Shown here: piece after piece, positions 1 through 9,017 of the stretch
How the letters are laid out: each line of letters begins with the position of its first letter
Numbering within the stretch: the stretch's first letter is position 1
Assembly: GCA_016212215.1 (NCBI GenBank)
Contig: JACRGV010000145.1
Coordinates: 1-36,793, forward strand
Source: Nitrospirota bacterium
GTDB lineage: Bacteria > Nitrospirota > 9FT-COMBO-42-15 > HDB-SIOI813
Direction of reading: 5' to 3'
Length of the DNA stretch: 36,793 nt
Position numbers and translations under genes: made by a program
Notes under the pieces: generated by a model
The model's database searches: none
What the model was told of the DNA's origin: nothing
Seen by the model: only the letters and a program-made list of their open reading frames with translations

Positions 1-32
1 AGGTACATGAAAATGAGGCTCAGGATGAAACA

Positions 33-126
33 ACCCCACCCTCACCCGGACCCTCTCCCTGAGGGAGAGGGTGCTTAGTTTTTATCCCCTCCCCTTCAAG
101 GGGAGGGTTAGGGTGGGGATGGGGTT
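33..126. repeat. R1 double-hairpin repeat, copy a
   Basis: C-rich left half and G-rich right half are complementary at the outside (ACCCCACCCTCACCC against GGGTTAGGGTGGGGAT). Two inner hairpins are visible: CCCTCTCCC-TGA-GGGAGAGGG at 51-71 and CTCCCCTT-CAAGGGGAG near 90-105. A nearly identical copy lies at 15617-15710 just upstream of gyrA. On the left is ATGAAAAT (8-15) and on the right ATTTTCGGATGAAC (128-141), the boundary motifs seen around other repeats here. It lies directly upstream of secA and could act as a terminator for the preceding gene or as a mobile palindromic unit. Confidence 0.85.
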
Positions 127-157
127 GATTTTCGGATGAACTATATAGAGGAAATTT

Positions 158-3064
158 ATGTTTGGAAGCATTTTTAAAAAGATAATAGGTTCAAGAAACG
201 ATAGGGAAATAAAACGCCTTCAGTCAACTGTAGATCGTATCAACTCCCTTGAATCTTCAATCTCAGCCCTGTCTGATAGTTCCCTGAGACAGAAGACGGA
301 TGAGTTCCGATCAGCCCTTGCCGCAGGAAAGACACTTGATGACATCCTGCCTGAGGCATTTGCAGTAGTTCGTGAGGCATCAAAACGGGTCCTCGGCATG
401 AGGCATTTTGACGTACAGCTTATCGGCGGTATGGTGCTTCATGAAGGCAAGATAGCAGAGATGAAGACAGGTGAAGGTAAAACACTGGTTGCTACATTGC
501 CTGTGTATCTTAATGCACTCCCTAAAAAAGGTGTTCATGTTATTACTGTAAACGATTACCTGGCAAAACGTGACAGTCAGTGGATGGGTGAGATTTACAC
601 ATTCCTTGGCCTTACGGTCGGGATTATACAGCACGATATGCCTGATAATGAACGCCAGATTGCTTATGGTTCTGATGTAACTTACGGTACAAACAATGAA
701 TATGGGTTTGATTACCTGCGTGATAACATGAAGTTTGATGCTGCTATGTTTGTCCAGCGGGAACTGAATTACGCAATAGTTGACGAGGTAGACAGCATAT
801 TAATTGATGAGGCAAGGACCCCGCTAATAATTTCAGGGTCAACAGATGAATCAACAGACAAGTATTATAAGATAAACAGGATTATCCCCCAACTCCACGA
901 AACATCAGATTATACAGTAGAAGAAAAGACGAGGACAGTGGCATTGACTGAAGAGGGCAATGCAAAAGTAGAAGATTTACTCGGCCTCAGCAATCTATAC
1001 GACTTATCAAACATTGACATGGTACACCACGTCACACAGGCATTGAAGGCACATGTCATATTCAAGCGTGATGTGGATTATGTGGTAAAAGACGGCGAGG
1101 TACTTATTGTAGATGAATTTACAGGCAGACTCATGCCTGGGAGAAGATACAGTGACGGTCTCCATCAGGCGCTAGAGGCAAAGGAAAATGTCACTATAGC
1201 AAAGGAAAACCAGACCCTCGCAACCATTACATTCCAGAACTATTTCAGGCTCTACAATAAGCTGGCCGGTATGACCGGAACTGCTGATACAGAGGCTGAA
1301 GAGTTTCAAATGATATATAACCTCGAGGTTGTTGTTATTCCGCCTAACCGGAACATGATCCGTATTGATAACTCGGACCTGGTATATAAATCCGAGCGGG
1401 AAAAGTTTGATGCCATTGTTGAAGAGATAAAAGAACTGAATGAAAAGGGACAGCCGGCCCTGGTGGGAACTGTTTCTATAGAAAAATCAGAAAAGCTTTC
1501 AGCTCTGTTAAAGAAAAAGGGTATTAAACATACAGTCCTTAATGCAAAATTTCATGAACTTGAGGCAGAAATAGTCGCACAGGCCGGAAGAAAAGGCGTT
1601 GTAACTATTGCCACAAACATGGCCGGAAGAGGTACAGATATATTGTTGGGCGGTAACCCGGACTTTCTTGCAAAACATGAAATACTTAAGCATCAGGAAA
1701 TCCCCCAGGAAGAAAAATTTAAGATTCATAATAAATATAAGGCACTTTGTGAAACGGAAAAGGCAGACGTTATAAAGCTCGGCGGCCTTCACATCCTAGG
1801 AACGGAAAGGCATGAGTCAAGGCGTATTGATAATCAGCTTCGCGGAAGGTCAGGCCGTCAGGGTGACCCCGGTTCCTCACGCTTTTATCTGTCTCTTGAA
1901 GATGATTTAATGCGCATCTTCGGTTCGGATAAAATAGCCTCATTGATGAACAGACTCGGCATGGAAGAAGGGACACCTATTGAACACAGGATGGTCAGCA
2001 AGGCCATAGAAGGTGCACAGAAAAAGGTTGAGGCACACAATTTTGATATAAGAAAGCACCTCATTGAGTATGATGATGTTATGAACCAGCAGAGAGAGGT
2101 CATATACGGCCAGAGGAGACAGATTCTTCAGGGAGAAGGTCTTGCTGACATGGTATCAGATATGGTAGATGACGTTCTGGACAACATGCTTGCTGTATAC
2201 TGCGGAAAAGATACATATTCTGAGAATTGGGATATGAAGGGCCTGCTTGAATCACTTCACAGACAGTTCTCCCTTGAAATAAAAGATGACGAGTTAGATA
2301 CCTCAAATAGCGGGGTGGACGGATTAAGGGAGATATTATTAGAGAAGATTCACCAGTTGTACAAAAATAAAGAGAATGAATATGGTCCTGAGGTTATGAA
2401 ACAGCTTGAAAAGATAGTCCTCCTCCAGGTTGTTGATGCACAATGGAAGGACCACCTCCTCGGTATGGATCACCTGAAGGAGGGAATCGGATTAAGAGGT
2501 TACGGGCAGAAGGACCCGTTGAATGAATACAAGAGGGAAGGATTTGATCTATTTAATGATATGATAGCAAGAGTTAAATCAGAGACCCTTGAGAGGTTAT
2601 TTAAGATACAATTGGTACGGGAAGAACCGGCAGCCCATGCACACGCACATGGGCATCAACATCAGCACCAGCATCAACACGCACCACATCATCAACCGGA
2701 AACCACAACACCTCAACCTATACATCAAGAATCACCTCAGCCGTTATATAAACTTGCTGATACACTACCTGATGAGTCGGGCCAGATGGCAGTGTCCGCG
2801 GCGAGTGACCCTGTACAACAAATAGATACCGTTAGTACTCCAATTCCTGCTGAACAGCCGGTTACCCAGAATCCTGCTGCAAGACCTGTACGCCGTGCTG
2901 TTCTTGCTCCTGTGATGCCTAAGCCCAAACCACAGGCTATGCACCTAAACAGAGGGGAATCCTCCGGTCCAAAACCTTCTCAGGCACACGCCCAAAAGGT
3001 CGGGCGTAATGACCCCTGTACATGCGGCAGCGGCAAAAAATATAAAAAATGTCACGGGGCTTAA
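158..3064 (+). CDS. secA: Preprotein translocase ATPase SecA
   Basis: Motor ATPase that pushes unfolded preproteins through SecYEG at the inner membrane. Walker A TGEGKT is at about residues 104-109, and the [15 protein letters not shown] block starting at D209 holds the DEAD-like Walker B region. The preprotein-crosslinking region and second helicase domain follow ([20 protein letters not shown]). The C-terminus is a zinc SEC-C motif, [14 protein letters not shown], with C954, C956, C965 and H966, the usual SecB/ribosome-contact tail. At 968 residues it is longer than typical because of a linker at about 822-940. That linker begins with an alternating histidine tract (10 His within 827-845) and continues rich in Pro, Gln and Ala. 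The start ATG has AGAGGAA at 147-153 with good spacing. A cassette boundary (ATTTTCGGATGAAC) lies just upstream. Identity is certain; the role of the His tract is unknown. Confidence 0.98.
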   Translation: MFGSIFKKIIGSRNDREIKRLQSTVDRINSLESSISALSDSSLRQKTDEFRSALAAGKTLDDILPEAFAVVREASKRVLGMRHFDVQLIGGMVLHEGKIAEMKTGEGKTLVATLPVYLNALPKKGVHVITVNDYLAKRDSQWMGEIYTFLGLTVGIIQHDMPDNERQIAYGSDVTYGTNNEYGFDYLRDNMKFDAAMFVQRELNYAIVDEVDSILIDEARTPLIISGSTDESTDKYYKINRIIPQLHETSDYTVEEKTRTVALTEEGNAKVEDLLGLSNLYDLSNIDMVHHVTQALKAHVIFKRDVDYVVKDGEVLIVDEFTGRLMPGRRYSDGLHQALEAKENVTIAKENQTLATITFQNYFRLYNKLAGMTGTADTEAEEFQMIYNLEVVVIPPNRNMIRIDNSDLVYKSEREKFDAIVEEIKELNEKGQPALVGTVSIEKSEKLSALLKKKGIKHTVLNAKFHELEAEIVAQAGRKGVVTIATNMAGRGTDILLGGNPDFLAKHEILKHQEIPQEEKFKIHNKYKALCETEKADVIKLGGLHILGTERHESRRIDNQLRGRSGRQGDPGSSRFYLSLEDDLMRIFGSDKIASLMNRLGMEEGTPIEHRMVSKAIEGAQKKVEAHNFDIRKHLIEYDDVMNQQREVIYGQRRQILQGEGLADMVSDMVDDVLDNMLAVYCGKDTYSENWDMKGLLESLHRQFSLEIKDDELDTSNSGVDGLREILLEKIHQLYKNKENEYGPEVMKQLEKIVLLQVVDAQWKDHLLGMDHLKEGIGLRGYGQKDPLNEYKREGFDLFNDMIARVKSETLERLFKIQLVREEPAAHAHAHGHQHQHQHQHAPHHQPETTTPQPIHQESPQPLYKLADTLPDESGQMAVSAASDPVQQIDTVSTPIPAEQPVTQNPAARPVRRAVLAPVMPKPKPQAMHLNRGESSGPKPSQAHAQKVGRNDPCTCGSGKKYKKCHGA

Positions 3065-3077
3065 TAGTTACGGGATA

Positions 3078-3252
3078 GTCGGATGAACTTTCATGAGCGG
3101 GGCGCTCACAAAGGGAAATGAAAATAGTAAACAGTAAGCAGTGAGCAGTAAACAGGAAAGGCAGTCTTTATCTGCTAACTGCTTACTGCTTACTTGGGGT
3201 CATTTTCGGATGAACCCTCATGAACCGAGGGTTCACAAATGGCAATGAAAAT
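3078..3252. repeat. Composite R2-R3-R2 repeat, first locus
   Basis: Two R2 modules (about 3078-3124 and 3201-3252) flank an R3 block. R2 carries a hairpin TGAGCG-GGG-CGCTCA (3094-3108) in the first and TGAACC-GAG-GGTTCA (3221-3235) in the second. R3 (about 3125-3198) is made of direct AGTAAACAGT/AGTAAGCAGT-like units, a central AGTCTTTATCTGCTAACTG, and inverted units (CTGCTTACTGCTTACTT), so it can fold on itself. The same order, with the same central sequence, recurs at 36414-36594. It follows secA directly. Confidence 0.85.
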
Positions 3253-3330
3253 CAGCTGGACAGTAATGTCCCGCCTATCCTCGTGAAATTGGATAGGCGG
3301 GGTTTTCTTACCCCGCCGGAGAGGATTTTT
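3253..3330. repeat. R4 triple-hairpin repeat, copy a
   Basis: About 80 bp closely matching 23044-23120. Three successive hairpins are visible: GCTGGACA-GTAA-TGTCCCGC (one mismatch), CCTATCC paired with GGATAGG, and GGCGGGG-TTTTCTTA-CCCCGCC. The last two share two G residues and so cannot both form completely. The right end supplies the purine-rich GGAGAGG that serves as ribosome-binding site for the next gene. The left end follows the R2 terminus ATGAAAAT. Role is inferred: 5' leader structure, attenuator or mobile palindrome. Confidence 0.8.
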
Positions 3331-3332
3331 GA

Positions 3333-4418
3333 GTGAATCTGAAACAGGAAAACACAGAACTTAAATCAGTCCTGCAGCAGATGAAAAAAGAACTCTCCTT
3401 TTTCATAAGCGTTGGGAAAGCCCTGACATCCACACTTGAAGTTGATAAGGTATTAGATATCATTATGGAAAATGTACATAAACTGGTATCTTCCGAGTCA
3501 TGGTCTCTTCTTTTGTCGGATGTAGAAAGAAATGACCTGTACTATGCAATAACAAAGGGCCGACAGATGGAGGGACAGAGCAGCCGCCGCATAACAAGCG
3601 GGAAAGGCATTGCAGGATGGGTCGCTGAAAATGGAAAGCCTTTGATTGTACATAATGTTCCCAACAGTAAACGCTTTTCAATTTATTACAAAGAACATAA
3701 TAAGGGTTTTATCCCCAGAGATGTAATGTGCATTCCAATAATAAATAAAAAGAAGACCATCGGCGTCCTTGAGATAATCAATAAAAAGAACCGAACACCA
3801 TTTACAAAAAAAGACAAAGAACTCATGCTGAAGTTGATAGACCAGGCTGCTATTGCAATTGAGCGATCCGACCTTTATCAAAGGATGGCAAATCTTGCTG
3901 TAACAGATGACCTCACAAAACTCTTTAATCTAAGGTATCTGTATAGGGCGCTTAATTCTGAGTTAAAAAGGAGCAGGAGATATAATTCAAGGTTTTCTGT
4001 GATTTTTCTTGATCTGGACTCATTCAAGCTTGTCAATGACAGACACGGGCATCTCGCCGGCAGTAAAACACTAGTTGAGGTAGCGGGGCTGTTATTAAAT
4101 GCATTAAGAGATGTGGATATTATATCCCGTTACGGCGGTGATGAGTTCGTTATAGTATTACCTCATACTCCGGTTGATGTAGCCTTAAGTATTGCAAAAC
4201 GTATCCAGGAAGATATTAATAATCATACGTTCCTCACTGACGATGGGTTGTGCCTGAGAATTACAGCGAGCTTTGGTATTGCAGGTTATCCTGAACACGC
4301 AAAAGACGAGATCGAACTCCTGAAATTATCCGACCAGGCCATGTACATGGCAAAAAGTCTGGGTAAGAACAGGGTTGTCCTTACCTCCACCGTCCCGGCA
4401 TTAACCGACAAAAGCTGA
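3333..4418 (+). CDS. GAF-GGDEF diguanylate cyclase
   Basis: Predicted to make cyclic di-GMP from two GTP. A short N-terminal helix (1-25) leads into a GAF sensor domain (about 30-180) and a GGDEF domain (about 190-350). The catalytic GGDEF is intact at 268-272, and the substrate-side DLDSFKLVNDRHGH is at 227-240. An inhibitory I-site RxxD (R259, D262) lies exactly five residues before GGDEF, so product feedback inhibition is expected. No transmembrane segment or signal peptide is seen, so it is probably cytosolic, sensing a small ligand through GAF. The start is GTG at 3333 with GGAGAGG at 3318-3324. Both the binding site and the start lie at the right end of an R4 repeat. No functional partner is adjacent; the ligand cannot be told from sequence. 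Confidence 0.93.
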   Translation: MNLKQENTELKSVLQQMKKELSFFISVGKALTSTLEVDKVLDIIMENVHKLVSSESWSLLLSDVERNDLYYAITKGRQMEGQSSRRITSGKGIAGWVAENGKPLIVHNVPNSKRFSIYYKEHNKGFIPRDVMCIPIINKKKTIGVLEIINKKNRTPFTKKDKELMLKLIDQAAIAIERSDLYQRMANLAVTDDLTKLFNLRYLYRALNSELKRSRRYNSRFSVIFLDLDSFKLVNDRHGHLAGSKTLVEVAGLLLNALRDVDIISRYGGDEFVIVLPHTPVDVALSIAKRIQEDINNHTFLTDDGLCLRITASFGIAGYPEHAKDEIELLKLSDQAMYMAKSLGKNRVVLTSTVPALTDKS

Positions 4419-4574
4419 AGAAGTTCAAACTGATGTCTGATGTCAATATTGGTCACGAAAACATGGGATGATCAAATGTGAATCTCCTCCTCTTGACGCC
4501 TTAGACTCCTGAGAGTAAAATGAAACTCAATTTTTCTATATTCCAAATAAAACAATAACAACTGATTCATCTTA

Positions 4575-7500
4575 ATGTTTCCATTCTCTGAAGTAATCAA
4601 AGAAGTTATTTCTTCTAATAAAGTTCAAACAATCTCAGGCCTCTGGGGTTCTTCGAGGGACCTTTTTTTATCGCTGTTGTTTAAAGAGTTCAAGAGGTCA
4701 GTCGTTGTTATAACATCAACGCCGGAGAAGGCTGAACAATTATTAACTGACATCAGGTTTTATTCTTCCTGGTTATTTTCTTCAGATAATGACATTCGCT
4801 CACTCTCCCCCTCGCCCCCTCCCGTCAAAGTAAGGGGAATAAGTGCAGCACCCTCTGACAACATTCCTGTCTTCTTAATCCCTTTCTGGGAGCTGCTTCC
4901 TTATGACAATATTCCTCCCCATCCGGATATTATTAACAGCAGGATGTCTGCATATAATGCGTTATTAAATGGTGTTAACGGCATATATATAATTCCGGTA
5001 CAATCACTGATGCTGCGGACTGCCTCTCCGGAATCCCTGATTGATTCAGTGATTGGTATACGGACAGGGATGCAGATTGAGCGGGATTCTTTTATTGAAC
5101 ATCTGGTCAGGTTCGGGTTTGAGCCTTCTGAGATTGTTACAGGACGCGGCTTCTTTAGTGTCAGGGGCGGGATTATTGATGTATTTTCACATGGAGAGGC
5201 ATCCCCTGTTCGTATTGAATTATATGGTGATACGATTGAATCAATACGTACCTTTGACCCGGATACACAGAGGACGATTACACTTATAGATAACTCTTCA
5301 ATCATGCCGGCAAAAGAATTGTCATCATCCCAAAGCTCTTTAATGGATTACCTGCCGGAAAAGAAGATTGTGGTTTTAGATGAAATAAATGAGATAAAAA
5401 GTATTGCAGATGAATATTGGAAACAGATTTGGGATACCTACGGAGATTTATCAGAAAATAGGTCCGGTATTATGGAACCATATCAGCTATACTTATCTTC
5501 AGAAGAAGTCTCAGATTATATCAAGAGATTAAACACCGGCATCATCATAGAACCGTTAAAAATTGAAAATACTCTGAACATATCTGTAAGTACATCATCA
5601 GATTTATTCTTAGAAACCAGACGCGACCAGTCTCCACTTAAGGCAGCCCTGAAAAAATTAGAGAGCCTTAGAAAAGACTTCTCTGTCATCCTTATCTCTC
5701 CAACAGAAGGGCAGGCCCAACGCCTGCGTGATGTGATGGAAGAGCATGACATTCCTGCAACTGTAAAGCCGCCGGAAGGATTGGCCTCACTAATATTCAA
5801 CAAAGATGGGATAATTCCAATCATAGCTACTTATGGAAACATCTCTTCCGGTTTCGTATATCCTGAAGGTCCAATAATACTGGTTACAGAGGAAGAGATA
5901 CTTGGAAAAAGGGTTAAGAGGAGACCTACTGCAAAACCTAATGCCCGCTCATTTATCTCATCATTTCAGGACATAAAGCCCGGGGATTACGTAGTACATG
6001 TGTACCACGGTGTCGGGCAATACGATGGTTTAAAGCGAAAGGCCCTGAGCGGGGGTGAGGGGGACTTCTTATCAATATTATTTGCCGGTGGTGATTATGT
6101 ATATGTACCTGTTGATAAACTGGAGCTTGTTCAGAAATACGTAGGGTCAGAAGGGCATGTACCGCATATAGATAAACTACAGAGTACAAGGTGGGAGAAT
6201 ACCAGAAAGCGTGTTCAGAAGGCCGTAGACGAGATTGCCTCTGAACTTGTTGAGCTATATGCTGCAAGGGAACTGATGGAGGGGTTTGCGTATTCAAATG
6301 ATAACTACATGCTAAAGGAGTTTGAGACATCTTTTGAATATGAGGAGACCCCTGACCAGTTATCTGCTATTGAAGACGTTAAAAAGGATATGGAGTCTCA
6401 CAAACCAATGGACCGCCTGGTGTGTGGAGATGTTGGATATGGAAAGACAGAGGTTGCCCTCAGGGCCGCTTGTAAGGCTGTAATTGATAACAAACAGGCG
6501 GCTATACTTGTTCCTACGACCCTTCTGGCCCAGCAGCACTTTCAAACCTTTTCACAAAGGTTCGCTGCTTTTCCGCTTAAAGTAGAAATGCTTTCCCGTT
6601 TCCGTACTGCTCAGGAACAGAAAGAAATAATAAAAGGTATTGCTGATGGGACGGTTGATATTATTATAGGAACCCAGCGGCTTCTCCAGAAGGACGTATG
6701 TTTCCAAAACCTTGGTCTTGTTGTAGTGGATGAGGAACAGCGCTTCGGTGTGGCACAAAAAGAAAAACTAAAACAATTGCGTAAGACTATAGATGTCCTA
6801 ACACTTTCTGCAACCCCAATACCAAGAACTCTTCAGATGTCTCTGTTTGGTATAAGGGACCTCAGCATTATTGAGACACCGCCCGAAGACCGCCTTGCAA
6901 TACGAACTGTGGTTGCCCCTTTTGACAAAAGGATAATCCACTCTGCTATCTTGCGGGAATTTTCACGCGGCGGCAGGGTCTTCTTTGTTCATAATAGAGT
7001 TGAAAGCATTAACGGCATCGCCGCATTCTTACAGGACCTTATACCGGAGGCAAAACTTGGTGTTGCACACGGTCAGATGAAGGAAAGCGTACTTGAAGAT
7101 GTCATGATTAAATTTATTAATGGTGAATATAATCTTATGGTCTGTACAGCCATAATTGAATCAGGGCTTGATATACCCTCAGCCAATACTATCATAATTA
7201 ACAGGGCTGACCTGTTCGGTCTTTCAGAATTGTATCAGCTCAGGGGACGAGTTGGAAGGTCCGGTCATCAGGCTTATGCTTATCTTTTGGTACCGGGAGA
7301 GGATTCCCTTACAGGAGATGCAAGGAAGAGGATAAAGGCTATACAGGAGTTAACAGAGCTTGGCGCGGGTTTCAAACTTGCCATCAAAGACCTTGAAATT
7401 CGCGGGTCCGGTAATCTCCTTGGGAAAAGCCAGTCAGGACACATATCATCTGTGGGTTTTGAATTATACAGCCAGATGCTTGAAGATGCTGTAAAAAAGA

Positions 7501-7988
7501 TGCGGGGAGAACAAGTGTCGGAAGATATTAATCCTGTGCTGAATCTTCAGATATCTGCATTTATCCCGGAAAATTATATAGAAAGCTCTTCACAAAGACT
7601 CTCCTTTTATAAGAGGCTTGCATCTGTAAAAGAAGAAGATGCACTTAAATCATTAAAAGATGAAATGGTTGACAGATATGGGGTATTACCTCCTCAGGTA
7701 GAAAATCTTTTCCGGGTCATGGATGTAAAAATAATCGCTGTTGCCTCAAAAGTTGAAAAGATTGAAAAGGGAGAAGATGGTATATTTTTTACGGTTTACA
7801 AGAACTCAAATATTAATGCAGAAATAACTAAATCACTCTTACAGACTTTTCCGGGAAGGGTACGGTTTATCTCAGATTTTACATTTCTATTATTAAAAAA
7901 TAAAAAAGATAAGGAGACTGAAAAAGGAATCAATGAAATTTTTGCTGATATAATAAACTGCTTGAAAGTTGTGGGACGTTATGTTTAA
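4575..7988 (+). CDS. mfd: Transcription-repair coupling factor Mfd
   Basis: ATP-dependent DNA translocase that removes RNA polymerase stalled at lesions and recruits UvrA. The N-terminal UvrB-like module holds WELLPYDNIPPHPDII (about 105-120). The RNA polymerase-interacting CarD-like domain is around 470-535 (GDYVVHVYHGVGQYDG). The translocase has Walker A GDVGYGKT at 618-625 and Walker B DEEQ at 719-722, then the helicase C-terminal and UvrA-blocking TRCF domains. At 1137 residues the length is normal, but the N-terminal module carries about 30 extra residues between DIRFY and WELLPYD compared with E. coli Mfd, including SLSPSPPPVKVRG. This matches an R1 repeat half in inverted orientation. 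No good Shine-Dalgarno precedes ATG 4575. The 155 bases between the GGDEF gene and this start show nothing notable. Confidence 0.97.
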   Translation: MFPFSEVIKEVISSNKVQTISGLWGSSRDLFLSLLFKEFKRSVVVITSTPEKAEQLLTDIRFYSSWLFSSDNDIRSLSPSPPPVKVRGISAAPSDNIPVFLIPFWELLPYDNIPPHPDIINSRMSAYNALLNGVNGIYIIPVQSLMLRTASPESLIDSVIGIRTGMQIERDSFIEHLVRFGFEPSEIVTGRGFFSVRGGIIDVFSHGEASPVRIELYGDTIESIRTFDPDTQRTITLIDNSSIMPAKELSSSQSSLMDYLPEKKIVVLDEINEIKSIADEYWKQIWDTYGDLSENRSGIMEPYQLYLSSEEVSDYIKRLNTGIIIEPLKIENTLNISVSTSSDLFLETRRDQSPLKAALKKLESLRKDFSVILISPTEGQAQRLRDVMEEHDIPATVKPPEGLASLIFNKDGIIPIIATYGNISSGFVYPEGPIILVTEEEILGKRVKRRPTAKPNARSFISSFQDIKPGDYVVHVYHGVGQYDGLKRKALSGGEGDFLSILFAGGDYVYVPVDKLELVQKYVGSEGHVPHIDKLQSTRWENTRKRVQKAVDEIASELVELYAARELMEGFAYSNDNYMLKEFETSFEYEETPDQLSAIEDVKKDMESHKPMDRLVCGDVGYGKTEVALRAACKAVIDNKQAAILVPTTLLAQQHFQTFSQRFAAFPLKVEMLSRFRTAQEQKEIIKGIADGTVDIIIGTQRLLQKDVCFQNLGLVVVDEEQRFGVAQKEKLKQLRKTIDVLTLSATPIPRTLQMSLFGIRDLSIIETPPEDRLAIRTVVAPFDKRIIHSAILREFSRGGRVFFVHNRVESINGIAAFLQDLIPEAKLGVAHGQMKESVLEDVMIKFINGEYNLMVCTAIIESGLDIPSANTIIINRADLFGLSELYQLRGRVGRSGHQAYAYLLVPGEDSLTGDARKRIKAIQELTELGAGFKLAIKDLEIRGSGNLLGKSQSGHISSVGFELYSQMLEDAVKKMRGEQVSEDINPVLNLQISAFIPENYIESSSQRLSFYKRLASVKEEDALKSLKDEMVDRYGVLPPQVENLFRVMDVKIIAVASKVEKIEKGEDGIFFTVYKNSNINAEITKSLLQTFPGRVRFISDFTFLLLKNKKDKETEKGINEIFADIINCLKVVGRYV
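4800..4845. repeat. R1-derived segment inside mfd
   Basis: The run CTCACTCTCCCCCTCGCCCC followed by CTCCCGTCAA aligns with the reverse complement of the R1 copy at 8961-9000, matching at 28 of 32 positions by eye. It is read in frame and encodes a Ser/Pro-rich peptide ending PVKVRG. Flanking codons show an imperfect duplication (Ser-Asp-Asn-Asp-Ile before, Ser-Asp-Asn-Ile after), which could be a decayed target duplication. Confidence 0.65.
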
Positions 7989-8035
7989 ATTATCTGATTC
8001 AAAAGTACAATTTAACAATTTCCAAAGGAGCTATG

Positions 8036-8941
8036 ATGAGAAAAAAGATTTTTGTATATGTAGTTGCATGTAGTCTGCTTTTCATTTCCACTGCTTGTGA
8101 AAAGGGAGAAAAAACATCGAAAAGTGGGGGCGGAGGCAGTGATACTGTTGTAGCCAAGATTAATAATGAAAAGATAACTCTATCTGATTTTAATGAGAGG
8201 CTTAAAGAAGTTCCGCAATTGGCACATGGAGGGGACGTTGACCTTCAGACTAAAAAAGGTTTTCTTGATAACCTAATAGTCAGGGAGTTACTTTATCAGG
8301 AGGCATTAAAGAGCGGCATAGATAAAGATAAGGAGACTGCAAAATTTATTGAAGAGATGAAGAAGAGGGTTGTTGTTGAAAGATTTTTCAAAAAAGAGAT
8401 AGATGAAAAGGCAAAGGTCAGTGAAGAAGACCTGAAAAAATATTATAATGAAAATCCTGAAGAGGCAAAAAATCCTGTTGATGTCAGGGTAGCTCATATA
8501 TTAGTAAAAAGCCGTGAAGAGGCAGATATGATAAAAAATAAAATTAAATCCGGCGCCAAGTTTGAGGATATGGCAAAGGCATACTCCATTGATCATGGAA
8601 GTAAGGTAAAGGGTGGAGATTTAGGATTCTTTTCCAAGGGGATGATGGTACCTGAGTTTGAAGATGCAGCATTTAAGTTAAAAAAGGGTGAGGTGAGTGA
8701 CCTTGTTCAAACCAGATATGGTTTCCACATTATAAAGCTGATAGATAAAAAAGAGGGTAAGGCAAGGGGCTTTGATGAGGTTAAAAAAGATTTGGAAAAC
8801 AAACTAATAAACAAAAGAAGAAAAGATTCCTTTGATTCTATGGTTGCAGGATTAAAATCAAAGGCAAAGATTACAATAAACGAAGAATTATTAAAACAGG
8901 GTTCTCCAGAGATGCCGCAGGGTCATCCGGAAATAAAATAA
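8036..8941 (+). CDS. PpiC/PrsA-type peptidyl-prolyl isomerase lipoprotein
   Basis: Periplasmic foldase of the SurA/PrsA/PpiC (parvulin) family. A signal peptide of about 20 residues ends at a lipobox-like ISTAC, predicting a lipid-anchored Cys. A Ser-Gly-rich linker follows, then a SurA-N-like helical region (about 35-145) and one complete rotamase domain (about 149-240). That domain has the family motifs VAHILV, GGDLGFF, MVPEFEDAAF and YGFHIIKL. Two adjacent ATGs occur at 8033 and 8036. AGGAG at 8026-8030 is only 2 nt from the first but 5 nt from the second, so 8036 is preferred. It probably assists outer-membrane protein folding with the SurA-like gene that follows. The residue at lipobox position -3 is Ser, which is less usual, so anchoring is likely but not certain. 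Confidence 0.93.
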   Translation: MRKKIFVYVVACSLLFISTACEKGEKTSKSGGGGSDTVVAKINNEKITLSDFNERLKEVPQLAHGGDVDLQTKKGFLDNLIVRELLYQEALKSGIDKDKETAKFIEEMKKRVVVERFFKKEIDEKAKVSEEDLKKYYNENPEEAKNPVDVRVAHILVKSREEADMIKNKIKSGAKFEDMAKAYSIDHGSKVKGGDLGFFSKGMMVPEFEDAAFKLKKGEVSDLVQTRYGFHIIKLIDKKEGKARGFDEVKKDLENKLINKRRKDSFDSMVAGLKSKAKITINEELLKQGSPEMPQGHPEIK

Positions 8942-8960
8942 TAATGGATGAGAATATAAG

Positions 8961-9009
8961 GCCCCCCTCCCTTGACGGGAGGGGGTTAGGGGGAGGGTGA
9001 GCTATGGAG
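8961..9009. repeat. R1 repeat, copy c
   Basis: Shorter R1 variant with the hairpin CCCCCTCCCTTGACGGGAGGGG and a G-rich tail ending GAGGGTGAGCTATGGAGATT. The tail provides the GGAG ribosome-binding site of the next gene and is nearly identical to the tail of the copy at 12853-12930. Confidence 0.75.
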
Positions 9010-9017
9010 ATTTTTGC

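Noticed and set aside
136-177. Short ATG-initiated frame overlapping the secA start, considered as a regulatory leader peptide
   Set aside because: Begins at the generic cassette boundary ATGAAC, ends soon by chance, and has no arrest-peptide features.
3124-3195. AGTAAGCAGT-type repeats considered as a CRISPR array
   Set aside because: Units are about 7-10 nt, contiguous, without unique spacers, and partly inverted; no cas genes in the window.
6040-6075. GGGGGTGAGGGGGACTT in mfd considered as another R1 insertion
   Set aside because: The protein segment has the same length as in B. subtilis Mfd and the similarity is only a short G-rich run.
8997-8999. GTG 8997 as start of the SurA-like gene
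   Set aside because: It lies in an R1 repeat, lacks a suitable ribosome-binding site and spoils the signal peptide; TTG 9018 is better.
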